This document shows positions 46,642 to 59,455 of a stretch of DNA of 64,000 nucleotides, one piece after another. Numbering within the stretch: the stretch's first letter is position 1; each line of letters begins with the position of its first letter. The position numbers were made by a program, and so were the translations under genes. Source of the DNA: Sanguinoderma infundibulare (Eukaryota > Basidiomycota > Agaricomycetes > Polyporales > Polyporaceae); contig JAVLRN010000022.1 in NCBI GenBank assembly GCA_032821775.1, positions 1 through 64,000 on the forward strand. The letters run 5' to 3'. Under the pieces are notes generated by a model. It was not told where the DNA came from. It worked only from the letters and a program-made list of their open reading frames with translations, and did no database searches.

Positions 46642-47983
46642 CTATGACGTCCCATAAACGTCTTTTCGCGTCTTCGCCCAGCACTCCTTCGCCGCGCCGA
46701 TGCACGCCATCAGCGCGTCCTCGCCCGCACCTCCCCCTCCCCCGCCCAGCCCGAGCTGCATGACCGATACGAGCCCGCCCTCGCCGTCGAGCACGACCGA
46801 GACCGCCGTGTCGAGCAGGGGCTCCTCAAAGGAGGTCGGGTCCGCCAGAATGTGTGTCCTGCGAAACGAAAAGGAAACAGACAGGGGCCCGGGCGCCGTG
46901 CAAGCAGGGGTAGGGCCAGATCGGGGCGAAAGATTGAGTAACCTTGTGCTTGCGCCGCGGGGCATCATGACGGCACGTTTGACTGTGTGTTACATACCTA
47001 TCGAAGATCCCGAACGAGAACGAGCTCGGGAGGCGGCCGAGCGCGAGGGGCGCCCGGATCGTGCGGGCGCAGACGGTCTGCTGTCGGTCCTCGTCGAACC
47101 GCGCTTTCGGCAGGCGAGCTGGCGCGGGCACCGAAAACGCAACCACCATCGTCACCGGAATTCGGACAAATTTCAGTTGCGCGACATGGTTAAATGGACG
47201 GACGGTGCGAGAGGGGGGGACGACGTACTGTTCTTGAGCGCAGCGACCATCGCGAGCAGCGCCGCGTCAAACGCGTTCCCGTCGTAATTGATGCACGTCG
47301 CGTCGACGTACAGCACCCACACCGACTTCCCGGGCTCGATGCACAGCGACGACGGCGGCACCACACCCGATCTGCGCAGCCGCGGAAGTTCAAGTTGGCG
47401 CCTTGGAGACGGCGGCGGAGCACGCAGAATGAAGAAGTACTCACGAGATCAGGACGTCGTTCAGCCTGTCCGACAGCACCTGTGCCTCGTCCGTCGGCGG
47501 GCCCGGCTTGAACTTGGGCGAGCAGATCGCAGGGAGGTCGAGGTTGGGCACTACGGAACGGCCGGACGCGTCGGGCGACGAGCGTGCAGCGCGACGGACG
47601 GGTCACGACGCACCTAGAAAGCCCTCCTTTGGCTTGTCCAGCTCCGGCTCTGCGATTTCCGCCTTCACGCCGCACACGACCGTCGTCGACCCGAGCCTGA
47701 CGAGCGCAGAGCCGTCTGCGGTCGATATCGAGCCTTGGAGGACGGTCAGCACCCAAACACCCCCTCCAGCACCATCCCAGAACCCCGGGCGAGAAGACGA
47801 ACCTGCAATGACCGAAACGTCCCTCCACTCGTCAAAGTCGCGTCCGTCCGGTCTCACGTTCTCGGCCAGGAACCGCTCCAAGTAAGTTTTCGGATGCAAG
47901 CGTTGGAAGGTGAGCGCCTTGAGCGTGTCCAGCCCGGCCGCGCTCGTCGCCGCAGCGGTCGAAGAAGAGGCAGCAGCAGCCAT
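46642..47983 (-). CDS. RRP43: Exosome subunit RRP43, unit 4 copy
   Basis: Intact copy with exons 47983-47803, 47733-47614, 47550-47445, 47371-47229, 47118-46998 and 46858-46642. It carries the A-linked C-terminal variant ALMACIGAAKECW, as in unit 2. One intron 3 substitution (near 47403) is shared with unit 3 only, so single-base markers do not all follow the A/B pattern. Confidence 0.92.
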
Positions 47984-48136
47984 AGCGAAATGCAAGCGAG
48001 GAGATGCAGTTAGGGTGGACAGGCGTCGACGATAATCTAAGTACGGTCACCAGTGCTTTGCATAATTCTGTGAACAAGGCGTCTAACACCCCATATTTAG
48101 TAGGTATCAGTCACCAGCGGCTGATTTGACAGTATC

Positions 48137-48144
48137 TGACGTCA
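48137..48144. promoter_or_regulatory. CRE/ATF-type palindrome upstream of RRP43, unit 4
   Basis: Same TGACGTCA palindrome, 154 bp upstream of the unit 4 RRP43 start. Confidence 0.45.
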
Positions 48145-49311
48145 CAGGGCGTGGGCGAGGACACTCCAGCACACTCGCGCTCCCCAGAAAAACTGTGCGC
48201 GAGCCTCAGGAGGAAGCACGAGGGCCAAGAGTAAGTACAAATATTCAATCGAGTGCATTCCCCTTCCCGCGCGGAACGACTATGACGCGCGCAGAACGCT
48301 TAGCCTATTGTCGAGGTTTCGACGGGCCGAGGGTGCGCCGTGTTCGGCCACGCTCTGCGCGAACATGCGCATGACAAGGGACACTCGAGGACTAGTCACG
48401 CGTTAAGAGACGGATTGGGGACCGAGCACGAAGTGGAGCTGGTCAAGTGCAAGAATAACTTGAAGAATTTGGAGCGCCCCGTTCAGACTTGTATCACCGG
48501 CGCGCATGAGGGTACCTGCTCATCGTGGGGCCCCGGATTTAGTTTCCATGATATCGAAATTCGCTGACGTCGCCTCTGCAGGATGAGGACGCGCGGCCCG
48601 GGGGATAGATGGAGGATGCAATGTTGCGGGCATGGTCGAAGCAGGTCAGAGCCTTTGAGGCAAGCGATGTTGTGTTTCTTCACATTTATGGGGCAATATC
48701 TGATTGAAAGAGACTACAGGAATTCGGGGGCGAGGGGCGCGCTCTCGAGGGCCTGAGGCGTTCAGTAGAGTGACCGTGACATCAGAGAATACCCACTGAA
48801 AGAATTTTTGGCGTGTTCACAGAATTATGCAAGGCGCGGGAATACGGCGCTCCCGAAAAAGGCAAGTAGGGGGCGCGGTTTTCGCGAGGCTCCCATGTCC
48901 GAGTCGGGGCCGCTACCGAGTCGCGTGGCGGGAGGATTAGCGACGAGATTGAGGTGGCCAGATAAATTGCGTCGGGGCTCGCGAACTCCAGATGGAAACC
49001 TCTGTGTATGTATGTACACTTAATCTATCCTATCCCAGTTGTGGGTCCACCCCACTTCCCCACCCTCGAGGTCCGTGCCTTGCGCGCGCATTCTGCGTTG
49101 CGTCGTCGGCCCCCCGACGCGAGCGGGGCCGCGGACAGGAAAGGAGAGTGAGATGCCTGCCAGTAGTTGTGTTCTTGCGTTCCGTGCATTAACTCGTACA
49201 TGTAAAGCCAAAACTCCAGCTGCGGCGGCATGGACCACAGCCACGTCCGTCCACCCTCCCCAACCAAGCAAGCCAGCTTCCGACCTCTACCGCTCCATGC
49301 CCGTCCGCCGT

Positions 49312-50498
49312 CTACGCCGAGACGATCCCTTTTAGCACCGCGTACTCGGCGTTGATGATGCTGCTCGTCGCCGCGCCGATCGCGACGTTGTTCGACAGCA
49401 CGACAAACTTGATGTCCAGCACCCTGCACTGCCGCACCCGCCCTACGCTCACCCCCGCCCCAGCCTGGTAGTCCCTGTCGAGCCGCGGCTGCGGCCGGTC
49501 CGCCTCCTCGTGCACGAACACCGTGTGCCGCGGCGCGGACGGGCAGCCGATCGTGTACGCCTCGGCCGTGTACGCCTGCAGGGCCTCGCGCACCTGCTGG
49601 GGGCTCGGCGGCGGCCGGCGCGCGAACCGCACCGACACGCACTCGGTGTGGCCCTCGATGACCGGCACGCGGTTGCACGAGGCCGAGATCCGGAGGGGCT
49701 GCTTAGTGTGCATGTCGAACGCCTTCAGCCCGTCGTCCTCGCCGTGTGCGAGCCCGCCGAGGATCTTGAGCGTCTCCCACTCGATCTTCTCCTCCTCGCC
49801 GCTGATGAACGGCACGACGTTGTCGAGGATGTCCAGCGACGGCACGCCCGGGTAGCCTCCGCCCGAGATGGCCTGCATGGTGGTGATCATGCAGGACTCG
49901 ATTGGCCCGAACGCGCGCTCGAGCGCGGCGAGGGGGATGACGACACCCGTCGTGGAGCAGTTTGCGTTCGTGACGATGAAACCCTTTTGGAGGGGAGGGG
50001 AGTGCAGTCGCTGCTGCTGTGGGATGATGGCGAAGTGGGAAGGGTTCACGAGCGGGACGATGAGCGGTACGTGCGGATCTCGACGGTAGTTCTTTGCGTT
50101 CGAGAAGACGGCGAGCTCCGCCACGCGGAAGGCGTGCTCTGCATCAAGCAGGGAAGGAGGGGGAGGTTGAGGTTAGCGGACAGCAGCGTGCACGGCATCA
50201 GGGGAAAACGCACCTATATCGCCAGCTACATCTGCGTCCAAGCCAGAGAAAACGATCACGCACTCCTTGAAGTGCTCTGGGACGCAGTCCTGGACAACCG
50301 TTTCTCGTACGACGCTTGGAATGGGTCTCGTCTGCTTCCAGTTGACGGCTTTGGAGTAAGGCTTCCCGGCCGATCGAGCCGATGCGCCGAGCACATGGAT
50401 CACGAAGGAGGGGTGCTCTGCAAGGAGAGGGATGAGCGTTGGCCGACGGTGCCGGTCGCGCGGAGGATGCCGACCTTGTGCTGCTTCTGGTTGGTCAT
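49312..50498 (-). pseudogene. HOM2: HOM2 aspartate-semialdehyde dehydrogenase, frameshifted, unit 4
   Basis: Exons 50498-50214 and 50138-49312; frameshift near 50437. No difference from unit 2 was noticed, including the conserved VPLIVPLVNP stretch. Confidence 0.88.
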
Positions 50499-53400
50499 GT
50501 CGGTGCGGCGAGGAGCGAGAGGAAGAGGGAGGAAAGGAGATGGGAGTCGGACGATGACTCTGCGCCCCGGGGTCTGCGGGAGCGCAGGAGAAAGAGATCA
50601 AGTCAAGCACGAAACAGGGAGGGATTGTTTGCGGTGTTTCACGTGCGTGCTTCCGATTGATATGGGCTGCCCGCGTGGGCGATGCAGTCGGGCACCCGGT
50701 TTGGACACATTGGGCAGGCTTAGGGCAGGTTGTGGCACGATCGCCAGCGTCGCCATCCGCCAGTCGATGGTCTGTTTTGCCGCACTCTGGCTGGACTGGC
50801 GAGTCGCTCGAGTCTCGCTTCGCCCGGCGTTGGCGATCGACATTCTCTCCAGCCCGCCATCCGGCGACTCTCCTTACGCACTACGTACTCCCAACACGCC
50901 GCGCCGCGTCGCTCACTCGCTACCCTCGTCTCTCCCGTCCATTCGACAGAACCCGCTATCCACACCGTAACCGACGTTTCCGTGGCGCACCACCTGCCTC
51001 CCATCCATCCCTCATCCAGTCCCTATCGTCCACTCGACGGAACAAGATACGACGTCAACTCCTACATCTCGCAGCCGACATCCTTCGCCTCGCCATCCCA
51101 GACGCTGAGCTCATGTGCCTCCGACTCCAACTCTCTCTAGCTGCGCACTGCCTGTATCAGTGTCCGGATGGAACGCACTACGGTTACTTCGATTCCACCC
51201 ATCTACCTTCCTCTTCTCTACCCCGCACTTCGACGTGCTAGCGTCCTTCTCTGAACCGGGTGAGCATGCTTCCGTGCCGCTCTAGCCCCAGTCCACCCCG
51301 AGTACTGACCGTGCCACATTAGGATCGCATCAACCATTCCCCTTGCTGTCCTATCGCGCATGAGCAAGCGCAGGCCGAGTTGGTCGTGGAGGAGGTCGGA
51401 GATGATGTTCGCGCCGATGTTCGCGAGCTCGGACCACTGCCCGGTTCCGCTACGAGGTAACCGTTCCTGTGCTCGCTCGCCAACGCTCTCGCGGCCTCGG
51501 ACCGTCGCCTGTCAATGTTTGCGCCCAACGCTTCCACCCCCTTCAGGACAAGCATTCGTCCCACATACGTGATCGCGACCAGCAGCACTTCTACGACTAA
51601 CATGACCTCGCCGCGCTCTCCCACATCCGCCATCCTCCCACTACGCACGCCAACCCGACTCTCCCTGCGCAGTACGTCCCCCAAACCACGCCGTCGTACA
51701 ATACGGACGGACCTTGAGGTCGGTTCTGTACTGGGCGATGCTGCTCGCTCCAGGCACGTTGGCAGCAATCAAGACGCTTACTGGTCGTGCGCCTGGGAGG
51801 ATGGCACCTCGACAATCCTTGCACTGCAAGGCACTTCGCCGTGGTTTTGCATACGGCATGCCTCGAACTGGGACGATTGTCAGGACCCGAAACGACGCCG
51901 CAACGCGCAGAACTCTCACCAGCATTCCTCATCTCAACAGTCGGCACGACCGACACCACCCATTACCGCCAGGCCACCGGGAGATGGGCATGTGGGGGAC
52001 AAAGACGCAGTCAGCAACGGGGGGAACGCATGCGAGGTGAGTACGTACGTGGTGAACGAAGACAAGGCGAGGACGCAGAGGACGCAGACGGCGGGGGCGC
52101 AATGCGCGAGACTCATGCCGTCCTCCCCCTTTCTTTACAGCCTTTATACCCTCTATCAGAGTCCGTGCGCAGACCGCGGACTCGCCCTCGCCGTCGTGCC
52201 ATCTCTCAGGTCTGTTTCCGAGACCCGGCCGTCATTACGCTCGCGTCCCCGGCGTCCCATCTCGCCTCCCACAAGCGAGCGCCCTCCATCTCCCGGCTCT
52301 CCCGCCTATCCAAAACACACGCTTACTCTCGCCCCTGACCGCCATGAATATTGCAGATCGGAACGCACACAGACACGGCTGCCGGTAGCCCAGCCCAGTC
52401 TCTCGCCCGCCCTCGCCGACCCTCGTCGTGGTTCTCGAAGTTGACGAAACCGAAGCCACGACTCTTGTCCTTAATCGGACCATCGCCTCGCCATCAAACG
52501 GCGACCACAGAACGGCCTACGTCCTTTACGAACGCCATCCAAGCATCGGCGTGGTGGGGACAGTTTCTGGCCTTCGTCGCTGGGGACGTTCAGCCGCAGC
52601 CCCCAAAAAACGCGTCGTATCACCCGAATGCCGCCCATCCACGCGTGTCGAACAGGCATTCTAGAATCCTGGGACTCTTCCCCACGGTCAGCATTTGTCG
52701 TGGCGGCCGTACAAGCTGTTTCAAAGATGCTGCCCAAGGGCGCGCGGCCCGCCCTGCCCACCAAATTTCGCAATTGCGCCCCAATCGGACCATCGCCTCG
52801 CCGTCAAACGGCGATCACAGAACGGCCTACGTCCTCTACGAACGCCATCCAACCGTCGGCGTGGCGGGGATGAGTTCTGGCCTCGGTCGCGTGGATGCTC
52901 GGCCGCCGCCCCCAGAAAATGTGTCATATCTCCTCAACGCCGGCTATTCACGTGTGCGGAACTAGCTTGCGAGGATTCTGGAACACGTCCGCATCACCTG
53001 CACTCGTTGTTGCGGCCGTCGAAGCCGTTTCGAGTTTGCTGCCCAAGGAGGCGGACCCTAGTACGACGATTTTCGACTTTTTGAATTCTGCCTCGGACGG
53101 GCCGGGCGTCGATTGTAATGGCTTTGGGAGATGTTCGCCGAGCTACGATGCACCTTTCGGCCTGGATACGACCGTTTCGGAGCGGGGGAGGTGGAATATT
53201 GAAGGTCGGGACCCCCAATTTTTGTCGTAACTTGCGCTGTACGTCTCTATTCGCCCAGAAATCGAGTCTATTATCGTCTCGAACACGCGTCTTGACCTGT
53301 GATGCAGCTTACGCGGCGATTCGAAGAGGTTCGTAAAATCGCGTTTTTGATGCGATTCCATGGTGGTCGAGAATGTGCACCCTCTCCCGCCCTCAGCTCT

Positions 53401-53648
53401 TGTAGGATGTCCGAGCGGACTGTTTCTACGGGCTCGGGGTATCGTGTACAACGCTTGTGAAGCGTTTGTACTGTCCCGGGACGACTTTTTGAAAATGGTG
53501 TCTTGGCGGTTTTCGTCGGTGGGCGTGCCCGGGTGGCGCATCTGCTCTCCCACCCGTCCTCCGCCCTCGGCGGTCATCTTAGCTGTTTAACGTGACTTCC
53601 AAAACCCTACAGGGATCGTGCAACAAAGAGTAGCAGCCACAGTCTGGG

Positions 53649-53866
53649 GTGGACACGACAGATGTTGCAACTCTGAATGATGCATTAGGGAGTGCTGGCG
53701 TGGATCTCAGGGTGCGTCTCCTCGTCTTACCCTTTCAAACCTTCATCCAACCGGACCCTCCAAGCAGAAGAAGAGACCCTCCAACAACCCACGAACAATA
53801 CCGTGGTGACGGAACGGTGGCGCAGGAACGTCCGGAAGCTTGGCTCGGGCGGGCGCGCAAAGACGA
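53649..53866 (+). pseudogene. TAF4 fragment, unit 4
   Basis: Same fragment with the same damaged acceptor as in unit 1. The unit 5 counterpart would lie beyond the window. Confidence 0.5.
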
Positions 53867-54210
53867 TCAATGACAACCCCTACCGCCTCTCCCGGTTCTC
53901 CGCCCGCCCTCGAATCATTATGCGATGATTTCCAGGCACCGCAGCGTCATCCCAGACCGTTCGTACGCTCATTGACGCGATTTGGAAATACGGTCGGAAT
54001 GCGCGGTCGCTTCTCTGCCGGACCGGACGCAATTTCTAGATTCCTGGAATCTGGTCTCGTACGGCAGTCCAGTGCCCGAGGCGACTTCGTACGGGCCAGC
54101 TGAGTCGCGCGCGCATGATTATCTGTCGAAACGAAGCGGTACGAGTGCGCGCGAATGCTTTTTTCGTCGGGCGGGCGAACCACTGACATCCGCTCTATCT
54201 CTCCCTGCAG

Positions 54211-55210
54211 GGCTCCGCGCGCAATGAAACTGGGCGTTGTACACTCCTCGATACTAGCCGCGACTATCGCGAGGGCTTCGGCTGCCGGTGGGTGCAGTGT
54301 CACGGCGACTTTCTCCCCCATCCGGTCATGCTTGCTCACCCCTGCCGACGGTTCAACTTCATCAGCAGTCAGCTCCTGCGCAACGACTCCCTCACAGACA
54401 TCTTTGACCGCTCCGTGCTGTACTTTGAGGTCTTTGAGCGGCTGGAGGTAACCGTCATTTCTACGATCTCGATCATCCGCCGGGTCCGCGAGCGCACCAT
54501 CATCTACGAAGGCAGTGCCGGACCGCGCGAGCCTCCTGAGGCCATCGTCATCCAAGCGCGGGCCGCGCTCAAGGGCCTCGAAGGCATGAAGATAGCCGAG
54601 CCGGGTACGCAAGAGATGTCAGAGGAGCAGAAGCGGATGACAGTGGATCAGAAGGGCAAGGGGGAGAACAAGAAGTTGCTCGACTTCTGCCAGCGGATCA
54701 TCAATACCGCCAAAGCAATCGACCGCTCGCTAGTGGACACGAAGGGCACGGCGTTCGTCGACCGGCTACACACCGGGCTTCCCAAGATCCCTGCATCGTC
54801 GAACACCCAGGTGGACACGGCACTGATCGAGGTGGGCGAGACGGAGGAGAGCGCGATGGAGGCATATGTCAAGTGGGCAAACCGCATGCGGTTCGAGTAC
54901 TGCGACTTGACAGTCCCACCACCAGAGAATGTGCCCGAAGGCGAGCAAGACCAGGTGCCGAACTACAAGTTCTACTCCAGCAACGAGCCGCGCATGCTCG
55001 CCAACTCGGACATTCCGAAGCGGTCGCTAGCTATCGCCAAGGAGGTTGGTGTGATGTATTTGCCGCTCGCGATCGATGGCTGATTTGTGCGCAAAGCTTG
55101 CAGTGTTGACCACCAACTTGCCTGTTGCCTGGAACTCGTCTGTATTCCTTTCCGTAGTCCAGACTCGAGTCGACATTATCAAGGCCCTCATCACTGGTCC
55201 CGAAGGCACT
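54211..55210 (+). pseudogene. BIRC6/UBE2O-like E2 fragment, unit 4
   Basis: Same as unit 1: intron 55045-55096, the same truncation, and the open tail continues to 55901. Confidence 0.6.
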
Positions 55211-57542
55211 GCAGGCTCTTCCGCCCTCAATTTCGGTTCGGGAGTCGGCCAAACTGTTCGCGTCGACTATGTTTTCCGTGGGCGATGCCATACAATACTT
55301 CTGATGGAAGCGGGAGGGGTCTTTGAAATCTGCGCCTTGGCGGATGGGCAGGTGGTGGTGGCGCATCCGGTTTTGGTTCAGTTTCCCGCCTCTCCCCCGC
55401 TCTCGGAGGCGATTTGCACGGGTGTCAATGACGCTTACCATCACATAGGGAATGTGCAACCCACTGTCAAGACCCCCCACAAAGAGGGCGGCGGGAGCGG
55501 GAAGGTACTGATTTACATCAATTTTATTCCGGACGCGCGGGCAGAACCGACTGACAAATATGATGCGTGAGTGCAAAACCAGGCCCAGGGGAACATTCGG
55601 GACGCGCTAACAATTGCACGCCGACAGGATGGCTGACAAGGAACGTCCGGGAGCTTGGCGTAGTGTCGTACGACACTCGCGAAGATGTCCCACTTGTTTC
55701 GCCGCTCCCCGTGGTCGTTTGATGATGTTAGCTGACAATTCGGTTCCAGGGAGGCCGCACAGATGGTATACTTGGTCGGGGATGCGCCCTCGAGAGAAGC
55801 TGGTAGCAGCCTTTTCAGCCTCCTGTTCTCATCGTCTGTACGTGGTAAGCATCGAACACTTGCGACATATGCAATCATTGAGAAGCTCTAGCCTTGTATA
55901 GTCGATGATGCGGTCCTCGAGGGGACAGGCGGTCTGGATGGTCGTGCGCAGGTCGCCTCGCCATTCAAACACGGTTCCGAATTGGATCAGGGCTGGCTTC
56001 GACGCTGAAGACTCCCAGCAAGCCCAGATCATCGCTGTCACACACGCAGCGGGTCACTTAAAATTCCGGGCCCCCACCCAAGTGTCCAGGCGCAATGGGA
56101 CATAAGGATCACGGTCTGGACGTCAGGGCAAAGTTACCGACGTGACGGGCTCGGATGCCGCGCAGTAAGCGGAAATGGGCGCGAGTGGAACAGCCGGTTA
56201 AGTAGTGTTTGCCGTTGTGTATGTTTAACTGATCCGCGGGTTGCGTAAATTGATTGCGCTGGGGCTCGAGACCCAGGCGATACATGGAACGTCTCGGAAT
56301 TCTGCGTGATACACTGTCATGATCCGAGCATGGTGCGATACTCTGCGCTTGCTTGGGCAAATTGTTGCCAGCACTTGATGATGTTGCGTCTCTCCTCACT
56401 GTACATCCTTCTCCTGGCTCTCCCCCTCTCCTTCACGCCTTGTCATTATCACTGCACCGCCGGCTACACATACCCGCCCATTTTCAAGATGAGCTGCAAG
56501 CTGCAAGCCTCCAAGTCGCACTCGATGCACACCTGTGAGTATCTAGTTCATCTTTCCCACTCCCTGTTCGATCTTTCCATTCTTGCGCTCGACATTGCTC
56601 GTTCGAGCTCTGCAACCCCATTTCAATTGAATCCCCACACACAATTGTATTTCTTGTGGAAGACATGGGTATATACTGCGCCCTGTGTCCTCCCCGCGGA
56701 TACGGCAGATGTCGCAGTGTTTGTCTTCTCGCAGCGCGGCCGTCTTCAGTGTCGTCGGCCCCAACATTCATGGCGGGCTGTAGAGCTGCTTGCAGCCGCT
56801 GTCAAAGTCTTTGGGGATTAGCCGGATCATGAAGATCGCGTGCGGGAGCTCCTTGATGGCCTGCTCCATGACCACGATTGTCTTCGCAGCTGGCGTTCGA
56901 TGTCGGAAAAGACGCGGTTGCGCTGGAGGATCGGGGCGGTGGTGCAGAACTTGCTCGAGCTGTGTGCGCATGTGAGCATTGCATTTGAGTGGAAAATACT
57001 GACATTGCATGTTCTGGCGCTCTCGAGCGCATTGCAACGCGGCTCCGGATGACCTCAGACAGACACGTCAAGTCTCTCAGTCCAGAGAAGGTTATTCCCG
57101 TGCCTCGTGCAGGGAATGACCGTCGCAGGGCTGAAAGACTTGATGCACGCATTCCGAAGTCGTCCGGGAGAGATACGCGTCGCTCTGGGGTGCGGTCTTG
57201 CTTCTCGAGGTCGTCCCTAGAATGTTGCATGTCAGCCATTGACATGAGCTACTGAATGCGCGAGGCGAGACACATCTCTCCCAGCCGGGACAATTTTAAA
57301 CGTCCCGGCCGGGAGACTTGACGGGTCTTGCGGGAGTCGCCCGGGAGAAGTGCGTCGCTTTGCGATGCGGGACCAGCTTCTCATGTTCATCCCTGGAACT
57401 CCGCATGCCAGCGGTTGGGACCTATTAACTCGGAAGTCAGTTTTGGTGTATGTGCGCATGGGAGCCGGGAGCCTTTTGTTTGGCACGATTCTCATCTTCG
57501 GGATGCGCTGGAGGGTGGAGAACCTGCGAACTTGAAAATTAG

Positions 57543-58172
57543 CACAGCGGACATTCACGTGGCCAGGTAATCTCCTCCTCGTCGACTACTTCCAGAGATC
57601 CTCCTCTGTCCTGTACTCGGTCAGCGCCGTCGGCGTGCGCCCAGGCACGTTCCAGATGAACCGCAAGACATGCGTTCCCCTCATGATCCTTTCCAAGGAC
57701 TCGCTGGGCATGCGAATGCGACGGGCTATCACCTCCACTGGCTTCCGGAAGCTGTACATCGAGGAGAAGATGGGGAGAGGCCTTTGGGGAGACTACGCGA
57801 CTGACAGGGTGGAGGTGAGTGAATTCAACTCCTCCTTTCACTGCGCTTGACGAGCTCAGACTGGCACGAACCTATACATGTGTCCAGTTCTCTATCCCGG
57901 ATGTTGAAGCGCTCCCTCTCTTCTGCGACATCCCCTACAAGATCAAGGTTGTCACCATCACCGCCCCGCTCACCATAGTTGAGGCCGAGGCGTACCCCGC
58001 CGGAAAGCCCATCTTCCCTTCCCCGCCCTCAAAACCTTCCGACGTGAAGCTCAAGCTATGCCAACGCGTGCTAATCCGCGCGAAGCAGTTCACGGCCATG
58101 GGCGAGTCCGACATCGCGTCCATCCTCGGCAAGCACACCGACCCGTCCAAGCCCAAGCCCCGGCGGCGATAG
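57543..58172 (+). pseudogene. Arrestin-like domain fragment, B form, unit 4
   Basis: Matches the unit 2 B form, including the six extra codons. Confidence 0.45.
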
Positions 58173-58658
58173 AGACATCAGACAAAGTCTGGACAAAGGT
58201 CAGTGGGGCTCCCGGTGAGCCGTAACAATGTCCAAGCCCGAGTCACAGCCCGGGAGTTCAAGCCGCAGACCGGAGGCACCAGTTCCGAGTCCCAGAAGCA
58301 GGCCACCCAGTGAGTCCAAGTCCAGTGTCAAGTGCAGCGCAGGTCCTGACCTCTCCAAAGCCCACAGAGTCGCAATTTGTCAAGAACATAGCGCCGCCGG
58401 CGAGAGACGGAGTCGCGGAGGTGGTGGTGGCGGTGGAAGGAGTGCTGTGTCGCCTCTCGCTTGTACGAGTGGATAGGCGCCCGTGAACTTGGACGTGGTT
58501 TTGGGTCCGCGGCGGGCTCGTTTGTTTCGTTTCGGTCGTGTATCGCGCTCTGTACTTGTGAATTTGTCTTGCGTATGTCTTATAATACCCTCCGCTCCGT
58601 TTGAATGCCCCCAAGGTCTCCATGAATTCCCTCAAGTCCCCCTGCTCAAACTACCCCC

Positions 58659-58721
58659 CTCTGTCCCCAATACAGTCACCTCTGAGAGTGCGTCTCCGAT
58701 ACACTCCCCTCTGAGAGTACT
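58659..58721 (+). repeat. Short minisatellite (B, unit 4)
   Basis: Same short form as at 32401-32463. Confidence 0.65.
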
Positions 58722-59455
58722 AAGGCAAATGATCGATCCGGGAGATTTCAGCGCAGATATCAGCCGCGAAACAAATATATTGATCCGCTGGATATGTACA
58801 TGCCCGCCCGCGCCACGCTCTGCTTGCCACCCTCTCCACCGCCGCCACACCTCCTCGGGACCCTAACCGTCTGCGTGCGTCATTAGGCGTCATTCACCGA
58901 CATCAGCCCGGAGGCAAACGACCTCGGACAGGCACGCACCTGGAGGCAATCCCCGCCGGAACCAAATCTCAGACCATCTCAGAAAAGACAAGACTTGATC
59001 GAGGAACGCGATCTGCAGCACCACTCGCCTCGGTCCTCGGGTTAGGGAAGCGCACGTGCCCTACACGGGTCAACCACACGAACACCCATCATTGCTGCGA
59101 GGAGAGTGAGACACAACTGTAGCACCTCGGGGTGTTTAGAATCTAGTTCTAAAACAAGACGACGCGTGTTGCAGCCTGTTCCTGCGCTCCTCGGAGCCTC
59201 GCTGACCGAAGACGCCGCACGACCGGATCGTGCAGAGAAGCCGAGCAGCGCAAGGTTTCTGCGAGGCCAGTGTCTCCCTCCTCGATGTGCGATTTACCGC
59301 GGAAATGAAACCAGCGTCCCCGGGCCTGACATCCGCGCCGGCCCTCCTGGACGTAATCGTGACTTTGTGAATCAAAGGCGAGACCAAGCGAGCCGACGTA
59401 CCGAGAGCAGTTTGACCGTGCGTGCAATATCTCACTTCATCTGCGTCTTCACAGG

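Larger units (their letters stand above)
42714..46709. repeat. Variable block, type A (second copy)
   Basis: 3996 bp, nearly identical to 16453-20451. The visible length difference is one three-base change near 45685. It shares all A-specific indels with the first copy, which shows that the alternation is of dimers rather than random divergence of monomers. Confidence 0.8.
45580..58858 (+). repeat. Tandem array unit 4
   Basis: Fourth direct copy, offset +39706 from unit 1. It starts in an A block and ends in a B block, and so repeats unit 2 at a spacing of about 26.26 kb. Gene content is the same as in unit 2. It differs from unit 2 by a three-base difference in the MTTQVYIAKD open frame (ten bases from CTAGGG against thirteen) and a few substitutions. 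Confidence 0.9.
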